Shown: positions 30,155 through 40,449 of the stretch, piece by piece
How the letters are laid out: every line of letters begins with the position of its first letter
Position numbering within the stretch: position 1 is the stretch's first letter
NCBI GenBank assembly: GCA_905147135.1
Contig: LR990067.1
Coordinates: 4,030,001-4,094,000, forward strand
Direction: 5' to 3'
Source: Blastobasis lacticolella
Lineage: Eukaryota; Arthropoda; Insecta; Lepidoptera; Blastobasidae
Length of the DNA stretch: 64,000 nucleotides
The notes under the pieces: model-generated
What the model saw: the letters and a program-made list of their open reading frames with translations, nothing else
Told to the model about the DNA's origin: nothing
The model's database searches: none
Made by a program: the position numbers and the translations under genes

Positions 30155-30325
30155 ACACACAGTCACATTGACGTACCGGCCGCCCAGAGTTGGAGCACAC
30201 CCACCCAACCAGAAAGCCCCCCCCCCACCTGGCAAAGCCAGACCGTGCCCGACAATGCTAGGCAGAGCCGGGCAGCGCCTGCCGAAGCCAGGCATATCCG
30301 AACTGTGCCCGGAATTAATTATTGA
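30155..30325 (+). repeat. GC-rich dispersed repeat, copy 1
   Basis: CACACAGTCACATTGACGTA, CCAACCAGAAAGCC with a C-run, GACCGTGCCCGACAATGCTA, GGCAGAGCCGGGCAGC. 38470-38580 shares the order of blocks (CCGTGCTCGACAATGCCAGG, CAGAGCCGG). Inside, GCCAGRC-like units repeat imperfectly. Family unknown. Confidence 0.55.
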
Positions 30326-30384
30326 ATGGTCGATAAGGTTGCTTAGGATTTGCAAGTACAAGACAAACAAACTTACGGTGTTAG

Positions 30385-30500
30385 ACGTTTGCAATACCAG
30401 AGGCATCACCTACGCGTTTTCCACCCCGCAAAAACCTTTTTACCACTTTCTTGAAGAACTTCATGTTGCACTCTCCAGGGAAAACCTCTCCAGGCAGGTG
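30385..30500 (-). mobile_element. LINE-F fragment
   Basis: GCAATACCAGAGGCATCACC, CCCGCAAAAACCTTTTTACC, TTCATGTTGCACTCTCCAGG. The terminus itself is missing. Confidence 0.7.
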
Positions 30501-31387
30501 AATGACTGGCACTGAAATTTTCAGACAAGCAAATTTTCAATTTCTAGAAAATAGCCTATCCGATTACGATGAAATTTTGTAGGTATAATACAGACAACAT
30601 TAAGCTAACTGATGCATATCATATCACTTCTTAAAGTTACATACATACATAAAGCACACCCCAGTGTCCCAAAGTTACCTACATCTGGTTAAAGAGCCAT
30701 AACTGACGGCAAATGAAAAGGGCTACTTTCAAACCCATTTAAAAGCTTGAGAGCATACCCTATTACAAGTTTTTATTTACTTCCACATGTACCCCTGTCT
30801 GTTCGTAACAAAATCTTGAAAGTTAAAGACCCATTTCCCGGTTTCCGATTGAACTGAAACTTTGCACGCTCATGGAAGTTAGGTGACAATGCAATGTTAT
30901 GATACCATCGAGCTGATCTGATGATGGAGACGGAAGGTGACCATTGGAACTCCTAAACTACGCATGGTAAACCCATCGAGTTTGGGCTCGTTTGATTAGT
31001 CTTGACAAATACTTTGACTTATGATAGAGAACGCGCGATAAAAGCTTGCTGTGAAAACATATTTTTCATTTGAACGTGTCTAACGCTTAACAAAATAATT
31101 GGTATAATATTTTGGTAAATAAACTGATATTCAAATATTAATATGTCTTAAATTAATAACATTTAAATATTAAACTAATTTAATTATTACTGTTCCGATT
31201 ATTGCTTGATGTATTGCGCTGATCTTTTTGATTGATTGTGCAAACATAGTTACTATTTAATTAATAATAATAAATAATAAATAAAAGTTTATTTTCTCCC
31301 ATTAATTTACAGATCACAATTTACATTTCATTTAAACACTTATGGGAGACTGATGCCTAAGCTAGAATAAAAATTATATTATGATTA
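30501..31387. other. AT-rich, no gene seen
   Basis: 30650-30670 (AAAGCACACCCCAGTGTCCC) is an inverted scrap of the LINE end seen at 61930. The block around 30830-31010 looks repeat-like but has no second copy in the window. Confidence 0.35.
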
Positions 31388-31575
31388 TTATTTTTAGCCA
31401 TTTCTGTCCCACTGCAGGGCAAAGGCCTCCCTTTCGATCTTCCACGACTCATGCCCGGATGCTTTCCTCGGCCAATCCTTAGAAAAGGCGTCCAACTCGT
31501 CCCGCCATCTCCGTTTAGGCGTTCCGCGCTTCCTTGTTACGTTTTGTGGGGTCCAGTCAGTGGATAAAAATTAAT
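31388..31575 (-). pseudogene. RTE-D C-terminus (RRWRDELDAF subfamily)
   Basis: The minus strand reads TDWTPQNVTRKRGTPKRRWR, DELDAFSKDWPRKASGHESW and KIEREAFALQWDRNG without a stop. This is the C-terminal block of a third RTE-like subfamily. About 55 codons; the rest of the LINE is absent. Its DNA end (CCCTGCAGTGGGACAGAAAT) resembles the REP-B end. Confidence 0.75.
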
Positions 31576-31594
31576 TATATTATTATACGTAATA

Positions 31595-31672
31595 GTTGCC
31601 GGCACTAGGGATATATCTCAGTACCTCTCGCCTACGATTCAGATGAAGCCATTCGTCCACCGACACTCTGCG
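31595..31672 (-). mobile_element. SINE-A head fragment
   Basis: GTACCTCTCGCCTACGATTC and GTCCACCGACACTCTG. Degenerate inverted tRNA-like part only. Confidence 0.6.
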
Positions 31673-31984
31673 GCTTAAGAATAACCATCTTGAAAATAAT
31701 AAATTCAAACATCCACAAACACATTCTAAAAGTTATAAGTGTTAGGATAGTTTTCACATACAACATTCAGCACAACCAAAATACGGGTGTCGGTTATTTT
31801 GGATCAGCAATGAGTTTGTTATTCCATTCGTTTGAATTCAAACAATACTTGAAATGCCGGACGAGATTTATTTTTATATCTCTTTGAAATCCAACACTGT
31901 GTTTTTACGACTATTTTACAGTTTTTAATTTGTTTTATTGCCTGTTCGGTAAACGAGTCCGGGATAGGTGACTGTTGTACTAAC
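31673..31984. other. Nothing recognised
   Basis: A 65-codon plus frame (31690-31887) has no recognisable signature. Confidence 0.3.
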
Positions 31985-32090
31985 AGTCTACTGCAGGAAT
32001 TAGGACCGCTCCCACGAGAGGGGAAGTTATTGCCATAATCTCCACGCTTGGCAGGCGGGTTGCAGATCGCAGTGTTGTAAATATTGCATT
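31985..32090 (-). mobile_element. REP-B tail half
   Basis: AACAGTCTACTGCAGGAATT to GCAGATCGCAGTGTTGTAAA. The head half is absent. Confidence 0.8.
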
Positions 32091-32181
32091 GTTCGGTAAA
32101 CGAATCTAGACTAGTCGAACTTCAACTTTTCTGATTAGATGTGTCTCCAACTGATTAGATGTGTCTCCTAATAAAAACAAT

Positions 32182-32330
32182 TATCATCTTGGCGTTAATG
32201 TGCCGATTGTGCTCTGGCGAGGGCCCGGGGTCCACCTTGGCCATGGTCCATTATTTAGCAGATCAGGTAATTACAGTGGAGCGACTGCCATCTGAATTCC
32301 GTGACACTGTCTGATCCAATTGTGGTGGTT
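32182..32330 (-). mobile_element. SINE-A tail half
   Basis: ATCATCTTGGCGTTAATGTG to ACTGCCATCTGAATTCCGTG. The head half is absent. Confidence 0.8.
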
Positions 32331-32334
32331 AGAT

Positions 32335-32429
32335 CTGTCTCCTAATACTGTTGGCGAAACCAGGTTTACCAAGGTCTTCCGGTGGGGACCCTGCGACTGA
32401 CTGAACAGTCTTGGAAACCGATTGACTTA
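32335..32429 (+). repeat. Dispersed repeat paired with 60415-60505
   Basis: CTCCTAATACTGTTGGCGAA, CCAAGGTCTTCCGGTGGGGA, CTGACTGAACAGTCTTGGAA. 60415-60505 has the same blocks (CTAATACCGTTGGCTACGCG, CCAAAGTCTTCCGCTATGCA, TGAGTGAACAGTTTTGAGAG). In both places an RTE-D piece follows, in opposite strands. Perhaps another LINE coding segment. Confidence 0.5.
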
Positions 32430-32570
32430 GCATCATCATATCAGCAGGAAGCCTCTTCCAAAAGTCTCCTCAAAGACCGGTTCTGTACCCTTTGCATCCA
32501 GCCGGTACCCATAGGTAATATACAACCTACAGGTTTAACCGTTACCAGGTCGTCGGTCCACCTTTCTTCT
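32430..32570 (-). pseudogene. RTE-D C-terminus (WMRKAQDR subfamily), degraded
   Basis: CATCATCATATCAGCAGGAA, CGGTTCTGTACCCTTTGCAT, CAGGTCGTCGGTCCACC. A ~25-bp insertion interrupts the frame near 32515-32540. Confidence 0.7.
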
Positions 32571-32609
32571 GGTTGACAAACCTTTTCCTTGCGCGGGTCA
32601 CTTCTCTTT

Positions 32610-33137
32610 CATCGTCAGAGCCCATTACAGTCCACTGCAGGAGTTAGGGACTCTCTCACGAAACGGGAGGATATTGCCATAATCTTTACGCTTGGCAGGC
32701 GGGTTGGAAATTGCAGTGATATAAATATAACAATGGAAGACGCTGCTACCGATTTTCTAGCCTCCGGAAACTCTAAATCTTTTGCCTCGAAAATAATAAT
32801 AAGAATAAGTAAATAAATATTCGTGGACAAAATCACACAGCGCCATCTAGCCCCAAACTAAGCAAAGCTTGAACTACGGATGCTAGATAACTGATATACT
32901 ACTTAAATACTTTTAAATACATACTTATTATACATAGAACACCTAGACCCGTAACAGATATTAAAATTCATCATTTAAATTTCTGCCCAGCCGGGAATTG
33001 AACCCGGGACCTTTTGCGTGACAGACCAGACATGTTGACCATTGAATCACTCAGGTCGTCAAATATTAGTCGCCTTGTACGACACCCACGAGTGTAAGGG
33101 GTTGGTGCTACTCTAGTCTGCCGGACAGTACACGGCG
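32610..33137 (-). mobile_element. REP-B split by SINE-C
   Basis: 32610-32796: GAGCCCATTACAGTCCACTG to CTTTTGCCTCGAAAATA. 33058-33137: TCAAATATTAGTCGCCTTGT to CCGGACAGTACACGG. The SINE-C lies exactly in the GAAAA(T/C)ATTAGTCG block. Confidence 0.88.
32797..33057 (-). mobile_element. SINE-C, full length, in REP-B
   Basis: AATAAGTAAATAAATATTCG tail side; GCCGGGAATTGAACCCGGGA inverted B box; ATCACTCAGGTCGTC head. Younger than the REP-B host. Confidence 0.88.
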
Positions 33138-33609
33138 GGACTTCTCTTTACCCTGGCCGAATTGAAACCAAATAAAAACTTTTAACGGAGTCTCTTTGGT
33201 TGGAAATCGTTGTATTTTTGTTTGAATTAGCTTCGAGCATGGATTTAACCTTTATTCCGTAAAAAACACTTCGAGACCTTAATTTTATTCGCCTCTCTAC
33301 ACGACTAAAGCTAGAATCGGGTAGAAAATCAGCTAAACATAAACCTTGGTAGCGCCAGAAGGTAACAAGGCCCGTTTATGACCCAAAAAATAGACCAAAA
33401 TTTCAGCTGAATTTCAGCATCGCACAATTTCGGCTATTCCTGGCTATTGAGGACGAGTATTTTGAAAACATTGGAGCATTAAACCGCCTGTTCCCTTTGT
33501 CCATTAGTGTGCGCATTCTACCATATCAAAACGTTTGCGGGTAGCTGTGAAATTTTGCGACAAAAATTCTAATTTTGTAGGGTAGGTAGAGATTTAGAGA
33601 GTTATTATC
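33138..33609. other. Nothing recognised
   Basis: No repeat or coding region that I can assign. Confidence 0.35.
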
Positions 33610-33815
33610 ATCATCATATATTTAAGAGAATGACTCTTGTCGGTGGAGCAATCGCCACTCTTCTCTCCTATCTGCCAACCTCTTCATCTCTTTATAATCT
33701 TCGGCGCACACTTTTTTCTTCACGTCCTTCCAATATTCATATCTTGACCTTCCTCTTCCTCTCTTTCTATCAACTTTGTCTTCTATTATCAAAGAGTTAT
33801 GATGACCACAAAAAA
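33610..33815 (-). pseudogene. LINE C-terminus (YKEMKRLADRREEWRLLHRQ type)
   Basis: Minus-strand reading: LIIEDKVDRKRGRGRSRYEY, WKDVKKKVCAEDYKEMKRLA, DRREEWRLLHRQESF, then a stop and an ATGATGATGAT tail. GRGRPR...YLE/KD...YxExKxLADxRxEWRxLHRQ is a familiar C-terminal block of insect non-LTR retrotransposon proteins of RTE-like layout. About 60 codons open. The plus-strand frame 33630-33827 is its shadow. Confidence 0.72.
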
Positions 33816-33864
33816 CTAATTTTGTAGGGTAGGTAGAGATTTATGGTGACCGCAGAAAATGTCT

Positions 33865-34112
33865 AGCTTCTCGTCGATATCCCGGTTCTGCTCTCGCGCC
33901 CGAGGGTCCGGGGTCCGCCTTGACCATGATCCAGGAATTGGCAGATTAGGTAATTACAATGTAGAGATTGGAATTTTACCTCTGTAATGATGTTAACAAG
34001 GGAATTTACACATTCAGTCTGAATGCGCCGATTTCCTCACAATGTTTTCCCTCATCGTAAGACTTTTGGTTAGTATATGTGCATAACTCAGAAAAAGTCA
34101 TTGGTATACAAG
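33865..34112 (-). mobile_element. SINE-A, internally deleted, head missing
   Basis: TCCCGGTTCTGCTCTCGCGC to CATAACTCAGAAAAAGTCAT. Several deletions; no tRNA-like head. Confidence 0.78.
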
Positions 34113-34258
34113 TAGTAGTAGGGTAGGGTAGGAGAGAAGAACTCCACGCGAACGAAGTCGCGCCGGGTGCACTAGCATATCATATAACACTGTTAGTGCA
34201 TGCGCATATTTTTTTTATCATGACCGGAGTCATGTGTATCGTCCAATAGGATTATAAC

Positions 34259-35067
34259 TAGAGATGAAACGGATAGTGGTTTGGCCGGATACTGGATACC
34301 GGATATCCGGCCAGCCTCTTAGCCGGATAGCCGGATATCCGACGGCCGGATATTCGGCTGAACTTAGTCTCTGAAGAAGTTTGTGCAAGCTGTAATCGTG
34401 GGGTGGGACTTTAAACGACTGCATGTTTTTACGTGATTTCAAGTCCATGAAAATAATTTAAACGTTGAACTGAACAATTCTTTCGACCTTGAAAGGATTC
34501 GGTGTTTCGAAATACGGGCTTATACATGCCCCCAGCATATCGGAGGACAAACGACATCGTATATTACCTCCAATATATATATATATATATATAGAGAAAT
34601 TTGTACTTTTCTCCAGTATAAACCTTGATTGACTTTGGAAAAAATGTTATACTAAACAACACTTGTGAAAACAACACACGACTGCAAAGTACGTATCTAA
34701 TGTCCACACTCGTGGAAGTTACAAAGTCTCATATATCCCAGAGAAAATTAGAGAACGCCAAATGCAATGGTATGGGCATATACTCTGTCACCCCAAGACC
34801 ACTATGGTGCAAGTAGCCCTAAATTTGTCAACGACGACGCGCTGCCGCAGAAGGCCCCACACGCCACCTGGCTGACGGCGGTCCAACAGGACCTGAAGGA
34901 TAATATCATTGACGTGGCTACTGCTCAGAGAAATGAAGGAAGCCGATGAGTAAAATAATTTTATGGGATTTTCATAAATTTTTTACTATCCGGTATCCGG
35001 CCGGATAGTAAATTAAGGCCGGATAGGCCGAATAACGGATAGCAACCGGATATCCGTTTCATCTCTA
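34259..35067. mobile_element. hAT-like element, 809 bp, 8-bp duplication
   Basis: Termini TAGAGATGAAACGGATAG and (inverted) TAGAGATGAAACGGATATCC. Perfect 8-bp duplication ATTATAAC at 34251-34258 and 35068-35075. CCGGATA-rich subterminal repeats at both ends. The interior has a (TA)n run at about 34577-34594 and a LINE-derived piece instead of a transposase, so it is non-autonomous. It inserted into the terminus of MITE-2 copy 2. Confidence 0.88.
34715..34950 (+). pseudogene. LINE coding fragment inside the hAT-like element
   Basis: Recognisable pieces: RENAKCNGMGIYSVTPRPLW-like reading at 34750-34815 and, in another frame, APHATWLTAVQQDLKDNIID then VATAQRNEG. (R)PxxTWL.AVQxDLK is typical of RTE-like LINE C-termini. 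Frameshifted. Confidence 0.6.
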
Positions 35068-35198
35068 ATTATAACTAGTGTCATGTAAGAAGAGACTTGG
35101 CGGGTCACGTGGTTCGACTTGCGCAGTAGGCGATTACCTGCGCGAAATCCCCTCTACTGCCATTTGACAAGTCTCTTCTTTCATGACGCGGATTATAA
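35068..35198 (-). mobile_element. MITE-2 copy 2
   Basis: TGTAAGAAGAGACTTGG at the left and CAAGTCTCTTCTTTCATGAC at the right. Inverted relative to 10634. Its outer ATTATAA end is the target that the hAT-like element duplicated. Confidence 0.8.
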
Positions 35199-35639
35199 TC
35201 TAGATTAGCATACAGACGAGATAAGATTTTCCTGTATAGTCTAACGTGTTCGGAGTTCTTAATGTATATTATGTAATATTCGTATGTATCTCTGAGCAAT
35301 AAGGGCTAAAATGCTAAAACATACCTATATGTCGAAGTAGGGATTCTATTTACATTTTTAAACACAAGCCGTAACCTTTTTGTCCGCCGGATCTACTACG
35401 AGTTTACAGTACTAATTCAAACTAAAACAAAAGCTAGCTAACATAAACACACAGATTGGATTTATGTTAAGTTAAATAAAAGCAAGGATTAAACAACAAG
35501 AACAAACTATTTTTATTCTAAAATTGCAGAGGTAATGCTTGCGTGTTATCAAGCCGAAGGTTCGCAGTGATGTGTGCGTCAATCTACCTACCGACTCCAA
35601 TATTCGGCCCAGTTGTCCCCTTGTAACAGAAAAATCGCC
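35199..35639. other. AT-rich, nothing seen
   Basis: No assignable repeat or coding region. Confidence 0.35.
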
Positions 35640-35872
35640 TGGCGATATAGGCGATATAGAGCGATGGGGCAGTAAAGTTCTCGAGTGGCGACCACGTACC
35701 GGTAGACGCAGCGTGGGTAGGCCTCCTACAAGGTGGACCGACGACCTGGTAACGATCGCAGGTACCAGCTGGATGCGGAAAGCACAGGACCGGTCTTTGT
35801 GGAGATCTCTGGGGGAGGCCTATGCCCAGCAGTGGGCGTCTTCTGGCTGATATGGTGATGATGATGATGAAT
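35640..35872 (+). pseudogene. RTE-D C-terminus (WMRKAQDR subfamily), open frame
   Basis: Decodes VLEWRPRTGRRSVGRPPTRW, TDDLVTIAGTSWMRKAQDRS, LWRSLGEAYAQQWASSG and a stop, then GGTGATGATGATGATGA. This is the intact last ~60 codons and GAT-repeat terminus of this RTE-like subfamily. The endonuclease and polymerase are missing. Best-preserved copy of four or five in the window. Confidence 0.85.
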
Positions 35873-36128
35873 AGGGCGATATATTCCCGATGCTCTCCTT
35901 TATAAAAATGGATAGCTGGCCTGCGGACCAGAGAATGTACTGGGCGAGTTGTCACCCAAGGATCGTCTCTCCTGTTACAAGCTACAAGCTTGTTACAATG
36001 TTACAAGCTGTTGCTTAGTGTCAAAATATTATTAAAGGTAACGCTTTAAACGATTGAAATACGTAAACTGATCTTCAATTATCATTAATTGAAATAGCAA
36101 GACTCATTACTATTAAGCTATTTTAAAT
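35873..36128. other. Nothing recognised
   Basis: A TTACAAGCT unit occurs three times at 35975-36012 (CTACAAGCTTGTTACAATGT). Too short to name. Confidence 0.35.
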
Positions 36129-36370
36129 AATATAATAATAAATATTCGTGGACAAATTCACACACCGCCATCTAGCCCCAAACTAAGCAAGCTTGTGCTA
36201 TGGGTGCTAGATAACTGATATACTACTTAAATACATACTTATTATACATAGAACACCCAGACCCGTAACAGAAATTAAAATTCATCATTTCAATTTCTGC
36301 CCGGCCGGGATTCGAACCCGGGACCTCTTGCGTGGCAGACCAGATGTTGACCATTGAACCACTTAGGTCG
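36129..36370 (-). mobile_element. SINE-C, full length
   Basis: AATAATAAATATTCGTGGAC tail side; GGCCGGGATTCGAACCCGGG inverted B box; ACCACTTAGGTCGT head. Confidence 0.88.
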
Positions 36371-36747
36371 TATTTTGGAAGCAATATTGTCACAGATCAT
36401 TCTAATTGAATTAAAAGAATTTGTGCTATCGATTTGTCTGTCACAACAGACGCTAAAATAGAAATTAATCGTAAATTAATGTTACATCATAAATAGTGAA
36501 AGATAAATTGATAAATGAATTTTAGAATAAATGAATATTGATAATGATTTCAGTTTGGTTTTAATTGATAATTAGGTGGAATCGCGCGGCGACGTCTAAA
36601 CATAGGTATAAATTAATGTCGCTTCTATGTACGCTTACATGTATGTATGTATATATGTACTATATCTCTTAAACTACGCAACTGATTTGAATGCGGTTTT
36701 CAACAATCGATAGAGTAATTCAAGAGAAAGGTTTATGAACCGAGTAT
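36371..36747. other. Nothing recognised
   Basis: AT-rich with an ATGTATGTATGTATA run near 36640-36660. Confidence 0.35.
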
Positions 36748-37092
36748 CTAAGAGAGGTAGGGCATAGCGGGGTATCCCGTTTGAATTGGAGCCGCCCGAC
36801 TGGAGAAGTACCTCCACCTTACAGAATACCGCAGCTAAACAATACTCTTTTAAATAGTATTGTGTTTCTGCCGGTGAGTAAGGTTTCCAGAGCTCCATGG
36901 GGTGGGAATTTGGGGAACCGTGGCTTTGGCAGTGGAGGGATATTTGCCTTTTTGCTGCCAGAGTAACGTGTTATAGAGGTGGGCAACGCATTGGCGATAG
37001 TCTCGGTGTTGCTAATGTCTATAGGCAGTGGTGACCACTTTCCATCAGGTGGCCCGCTTGCCTGTTTGCCTATCGTATGACATAAAAAAAAA
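36748..37092 (+). mobile_element. LINE-G 3' region, long sense copy
   Basis: CTAAGAGAGGTAGGGCATAG, GGAGCCGCCCGACTGGAGAA, GTGGGCAACGCATTGGCGAT, and terminus TTTGCCTATCGTATGACATA then an A-run. Sense relative of 10882 and 18255, defining ~345 bp of the LINE-G 3' end. Confidence 0.85.
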
Positions 37093-37427
37093 GCCTAGAA
37101 ATAAAGAGAGGGCTATAACGCCAATCTACATAATTCGTTTCGATGAAATCGAAACCTGCCTCAATTTAATTTCTTTATCTCTCACTAAACTCTGTAGATC
37201 TGTAGGTAACTGTCCTGACTCCCGTACAGTAATTTGCATACACGATGGAACCTATCGTAAACGGTTGGCGGTTAGCCAAATAGTTGATGAGGTATATTGA
37301 AAACGGAGAAAAATCGAGCAAAAATTTCGAGGCGAATCGAATACGTTACATTGTAGGTACATTGTATTTTTCATTACCTTTTTAAGTTTTACTAACTTAA
37401 ACGGTTCGATAAGGTTGCAACGGTAGA
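37093..37427. other. Nothing recognised
   Basis: No repeat or gene that I can support. Confidence 0.35.
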
Positions 37428-37840
37428 GGCGACTGAATGTGTATCCATGATCCAATCTGGTCAGGTTATTCTAGTAGCAGGGTCACGGATGTTATGTGTC
37501 ATGGCAGTCGCTTCACTGTAATTATCTGATCTGCCAAATCCTGGATCATGGTCAAGGCAGACACAACTGGGAAATACACGCCATTTTAATGATTATGTAA
37601 TGATTCAAACTGGTCAGGTTTCCCCGTTAACAGGGCCACGGAGGTCAGATACATCAGGTTGAACACTCCCAGTGGACAAGTTTTATTTGTCTGTGTTGGG
37701 ACAGTTCGCTGCGATAACAGTCGCTCTTCTGTAATTAGGTATCTACTTACCTGTTGTGCCAAATCCTGGATCATGGTCAAGCGGGACCCTGGGTTTTTGC
37801 GCGCGAGAACACAACTGGGATATTGACGCTAAGAAGATTA
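37428..37840 (+). mobile_element. Two SINE-A tail halves in tandem
   Basis: 37428-37590: GGCGACTGAATGTGTATCCA to AAATACACGCCATTTTAATG. 37595-37840: AATGATTCAAACTGGTCAGG to GGATATTGACGCTAAGAAGA, with ~60 bp of foreign sequence (TACATCAGGTTGAACACTCC...) near 37650-37720. Both lack the head. Confidence 0.75.
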
Positions 37841-38140
37841 ATAAAAGGTAGGTTTGGTTTGGATTTGAACGATGGCCTAAGGGAAATCCCTACAGCAGTT
37901 CCGATGCTATCTGTATTGTGTATTGTTTACTGTCTGTAATTATATGTGTATTGTGTAATTATATGTGTGATGTGGTGTCCTGAGACAATAAATGTATTTT
38001 CATTTCCTTTTTTTTCATTTCAAATCTTTTCGAGTATATGCTGCGCGCCTGTGGAACTCCTGCCAGATGACATACTCATCGAACTCTCGAACACAGTTAT
38101 CCTTCGAAGAACTTCTGAAGAAGTACTTTTACAGCAGTCA
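37841..38140. other. Possible LINE 3' end with polyadenylation-like signal
   Basis: GTGTATTGTGTAATTATATG repeats and CAATAAATGTATTTTCATTT near 37985-38010 look like a transcript 3' end. The family is not identified. Confidence 0.3.
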
Positions 38141-38393
38141 TCGTCACAGCACATAACATAACAGGACTTAGGGCTTCTCCCACGGAAGGGGAAGTTATTG
38201 CCATGATCTCCACGCTTGGCAGGCGGTTTGGAGATTGCAGTGATCTGAATATAACAATGGAAGACGCTGCTGCCCATTTTCCAGCCTACGGAGACTCTAG
38301 ATATTATGCCTCGAACACATTAGGCGCCTTGTACGACATCTACTAGTGTAAGGGGTTGGTGCTGTTCTACTCTGCCGGACACCACACAGTCAA
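38141..38393 (-). mobile_element. REP-B, near full length
   Basis: CATCGTCACAGCACATAACA to GACACCACACAGTC. One ~8-bp deletion in the CAGTCCACTGCAGG block. Confidence 0.86.
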
Positions 38394-38469
38394 AATACAA
38401 AATTTCTTTATTGATTAGTACATTAAATATCTCTTTCAATCGTCAAAAAGGTAGGAAAGTAGGAAGGAA

Positions 38470-38580
38470 ACACACAGTGACACGCTGACCGCCCTATGGC
38501 CGCAGCAAACCCACCCCACGCCAACCACGACCGGACCGTGCTCGACAATGCCAGGCAGAGCCGGTCTCAATTAAACATTA
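38470..38580 (+). repeat. GC-rich dispersed repeat, copy 2
   Basis: See 30155. CACACAGTGACACGCTGACC, ACCGTGCTCGACAATGCCAG. Confidence 0.55.
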
Positions 38581-39014
38581 ATGTTCAAATAATTCGTTGG
38601 AGATTTAAAAATGTTATTTATTTTAAGTGCTTAATATTGCCCCCACCGCTTCTTAGATCCCCTTTCAGAGGGTCTACGGCTGGCTGGAAGCAACCCATTG
38701 TAGGATATGACCGGCTTTGCTATTTAAAATTATACTTTTATAACTCCTGTGCCTATTTATTAAGCAATAAAGAGTTTACATACATACATACATACATTCC
38801 AAACATACTCGTATATACATACAATGTACATGGCACCCTATGAAATCGTGAAAGTGAATTTTATTGATAAACTTTTACGATTTTATTATATTACGGGCGA
38901 TACCGTAATAAAAGATCAAAGGAGCCGGGATGAAGATATTAATATACAGTAGATGAGTATATTTGGGAATAGGGATTCGCTGACATTCTTTAACATTAAT
39001 AAAAGTAAATATAA
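38581..39014. other. Possible LINE 3' end, then AT-rich
   Basis: 38635-38785 (GGGTCTACGGCTGGCTGGAA, GCAATAAAGAGTTTACATAC) looks like a LINE 3' end with a (CATA)n run to 38800. Single copy here, so tentative. Confidence 0.35.
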
Positions 39015-39340
39015 TAATGGTGTTGTGTTCTTGGGCCCGGGGTCACCCTTGACTATTATTCAATATTGGGCAGATCGGGTAATTACAGTGGAGCGACGGC
39101 CGTCTGACCTCCGTGACCCTGTTACCAGGGGAACCTGACCAGATTGGATCATGGTTACACATTTAATTGCCTGAATTTGCAGATTTCACCACGTTTTCCA
39201 CACCGTATCTAGAGCATCGGATAGTGTTCAACTAAAGAACTCAGAAAATAGTCACTGGTACATGGCAGCAGTGGGATTACAACCCGCGACCTCTCGCTTA
39301 CGAGTCGGATCCCTTAATCACTAGGACACCGTCGCTCCAT
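39015..39340 (-). mobile_element. SINE-A, tail end missing
   Basis: TGTTGTGTTCTTGGGCCCGG to ACACCGTCGCTCC. The inverted tRNA-like head is degenerate (GGGATTACAACCCGCGACC). Confidence 0.85.
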
Positions 39341-39392
39341 AAATTTACAGCTAGGCTGATGAGAAACATAAACATAAAGTACAAAGCGGTCA

Positions 39393-39475
39393 CGCATCCT
39401 GTTGCCGGCATCGGCATGTGTACTTAACTTTTGTTATCGATATCGTAAGCACGCTGACTCGATAGGGCCGCTTTC
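39393..39475 (-). repeat. 5S rRNA-like SINE remnant
   Basis: The reverse complement reads CAGCGTGCTTACGATATCGA, AACAAAAGTTAAGT, CGGCAACAGGATGCGTGACC, GCTTTGTAC. AAGTTAAG and GGATGNGTGACC match 5S promoter boxes A and C. Confidence 0.6.
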
Positions 39476-39684
39476 CTGAAGCTAGTACAGTATACAGGTG
39501 GATACTGCAGGTCATCGGCCGCGCCGGTCACTCGATCCCCAAATAGATTATCCTATTTAGCTATATTTAGACTAGTTTTCAAACATACTGTCCTATCAGT
39601 TCGATCGTGGTTTATGTTTGTGGTTTCCGAAAAACACACCGTACGTAAAGTTACGTAATTGCCTACGTAAAGTAAAACAATAAA
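39476..39684. other. Nothing recognised
   Basis: Short unassigned spacer. Confidence 0.3.
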
Positions 39685-40247
39685 TAATCATCCGGCGCCT
39701 ACATCCCGGTTCGGTAGCCGTATTCACAATGATTCGAAACCGTTTCCGAACAATTCGACACGAAATTTGTGAGCGGCGAATCCGTGTCGATCGATTCGAA
39801 AACTGTTATTCAGAATCCCGATAGATTCCACGGAAACTCTACTCTCTATAACATATGAAAATTTCATCAAAATTAACTGAAACCACATTTTCCTAAGAAC
39901 TTTTGCAGGGTCCTTTGTCGATTCTGTATCCGAATCCGATTTCCGAGCCATTGTGAATACGGCTACGGGTGCGCGAGGGCTCGGGGTCCGTCTTGACCAT
40001 GATACATGATTTGACAGATCAGTTAATTACAGTGAACCGACAGCCATCTGACCTTCGTGATCCTGTTCACAGGGGAACCTGATAATATTTAATCATTCAG
40101 GTTACACACCTGAATGTGCAGGTTTCCTCATGATGTTTTCGCTCACCGTAAGAGCATCGGTTAGTGTTCAACTAATGTATATAACTCAGAAAAGAGTCAG
40201 TGGTACGTTGCGACATTGGGGTTCGAACCCGGTACCTCTCTTTACGA
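39685..40247 (-). mobile_element. SINE-A split by a TA-type MITE
   Basis: 39685-39714 holds a degraded inverted tail (ATCATCCGGCGCCTACATCC). 39966-40247 holds CGGGTGCGCGAGGGCTCGGG through the body to GGGTTCGAACCCGGTACC. The A-box end is replaced by an inverted partial SINE-A. Confidence 0.82.
39717..39963. mobile_element. 247-bp MITE with TA duplication (Tc1/mariner type)
   Basis: Perfect 15-bp inverted termini GCCGTATTCACAATG / CATTGTGAATACGGC, flanked by TA at 39715-39716 and 39964-39965. Interior has several ATTCGAAA/CCGATT blocks. No coding. TA duplication is the mark of Tc1/mariner transposition. Confidence 0.82.
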
Positions 40248-40445
40248 TGGAAAACATCGTGATGAAACCTGCACATTCAGGCGACTGAATGTGTAACCAT
40301 GATCCAATCTGGTCAAGTTCTTGTTAACAGGGTCACGGAGGTCAGATGGCAATCGCTCTACTGTACTTATCTACCTGATTCGTCAATTCCTGGATCCTGC
40401 ATCAGGTGGATCAGGACATTAATGCCAAGGTGACTATTATTTTTA
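40248..40445 (+). mobile_element. SINE-A tail two-thirds, inverted next to 39685
   Basis: GAAAACATCGTGATGAAACC to GGACATTAATGCCAAGGTGA. Forms a head-to-head inverted pair with the SINE-A on its left. Confidence 0.85.
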
Positions 40446-40449
40446 TGAA

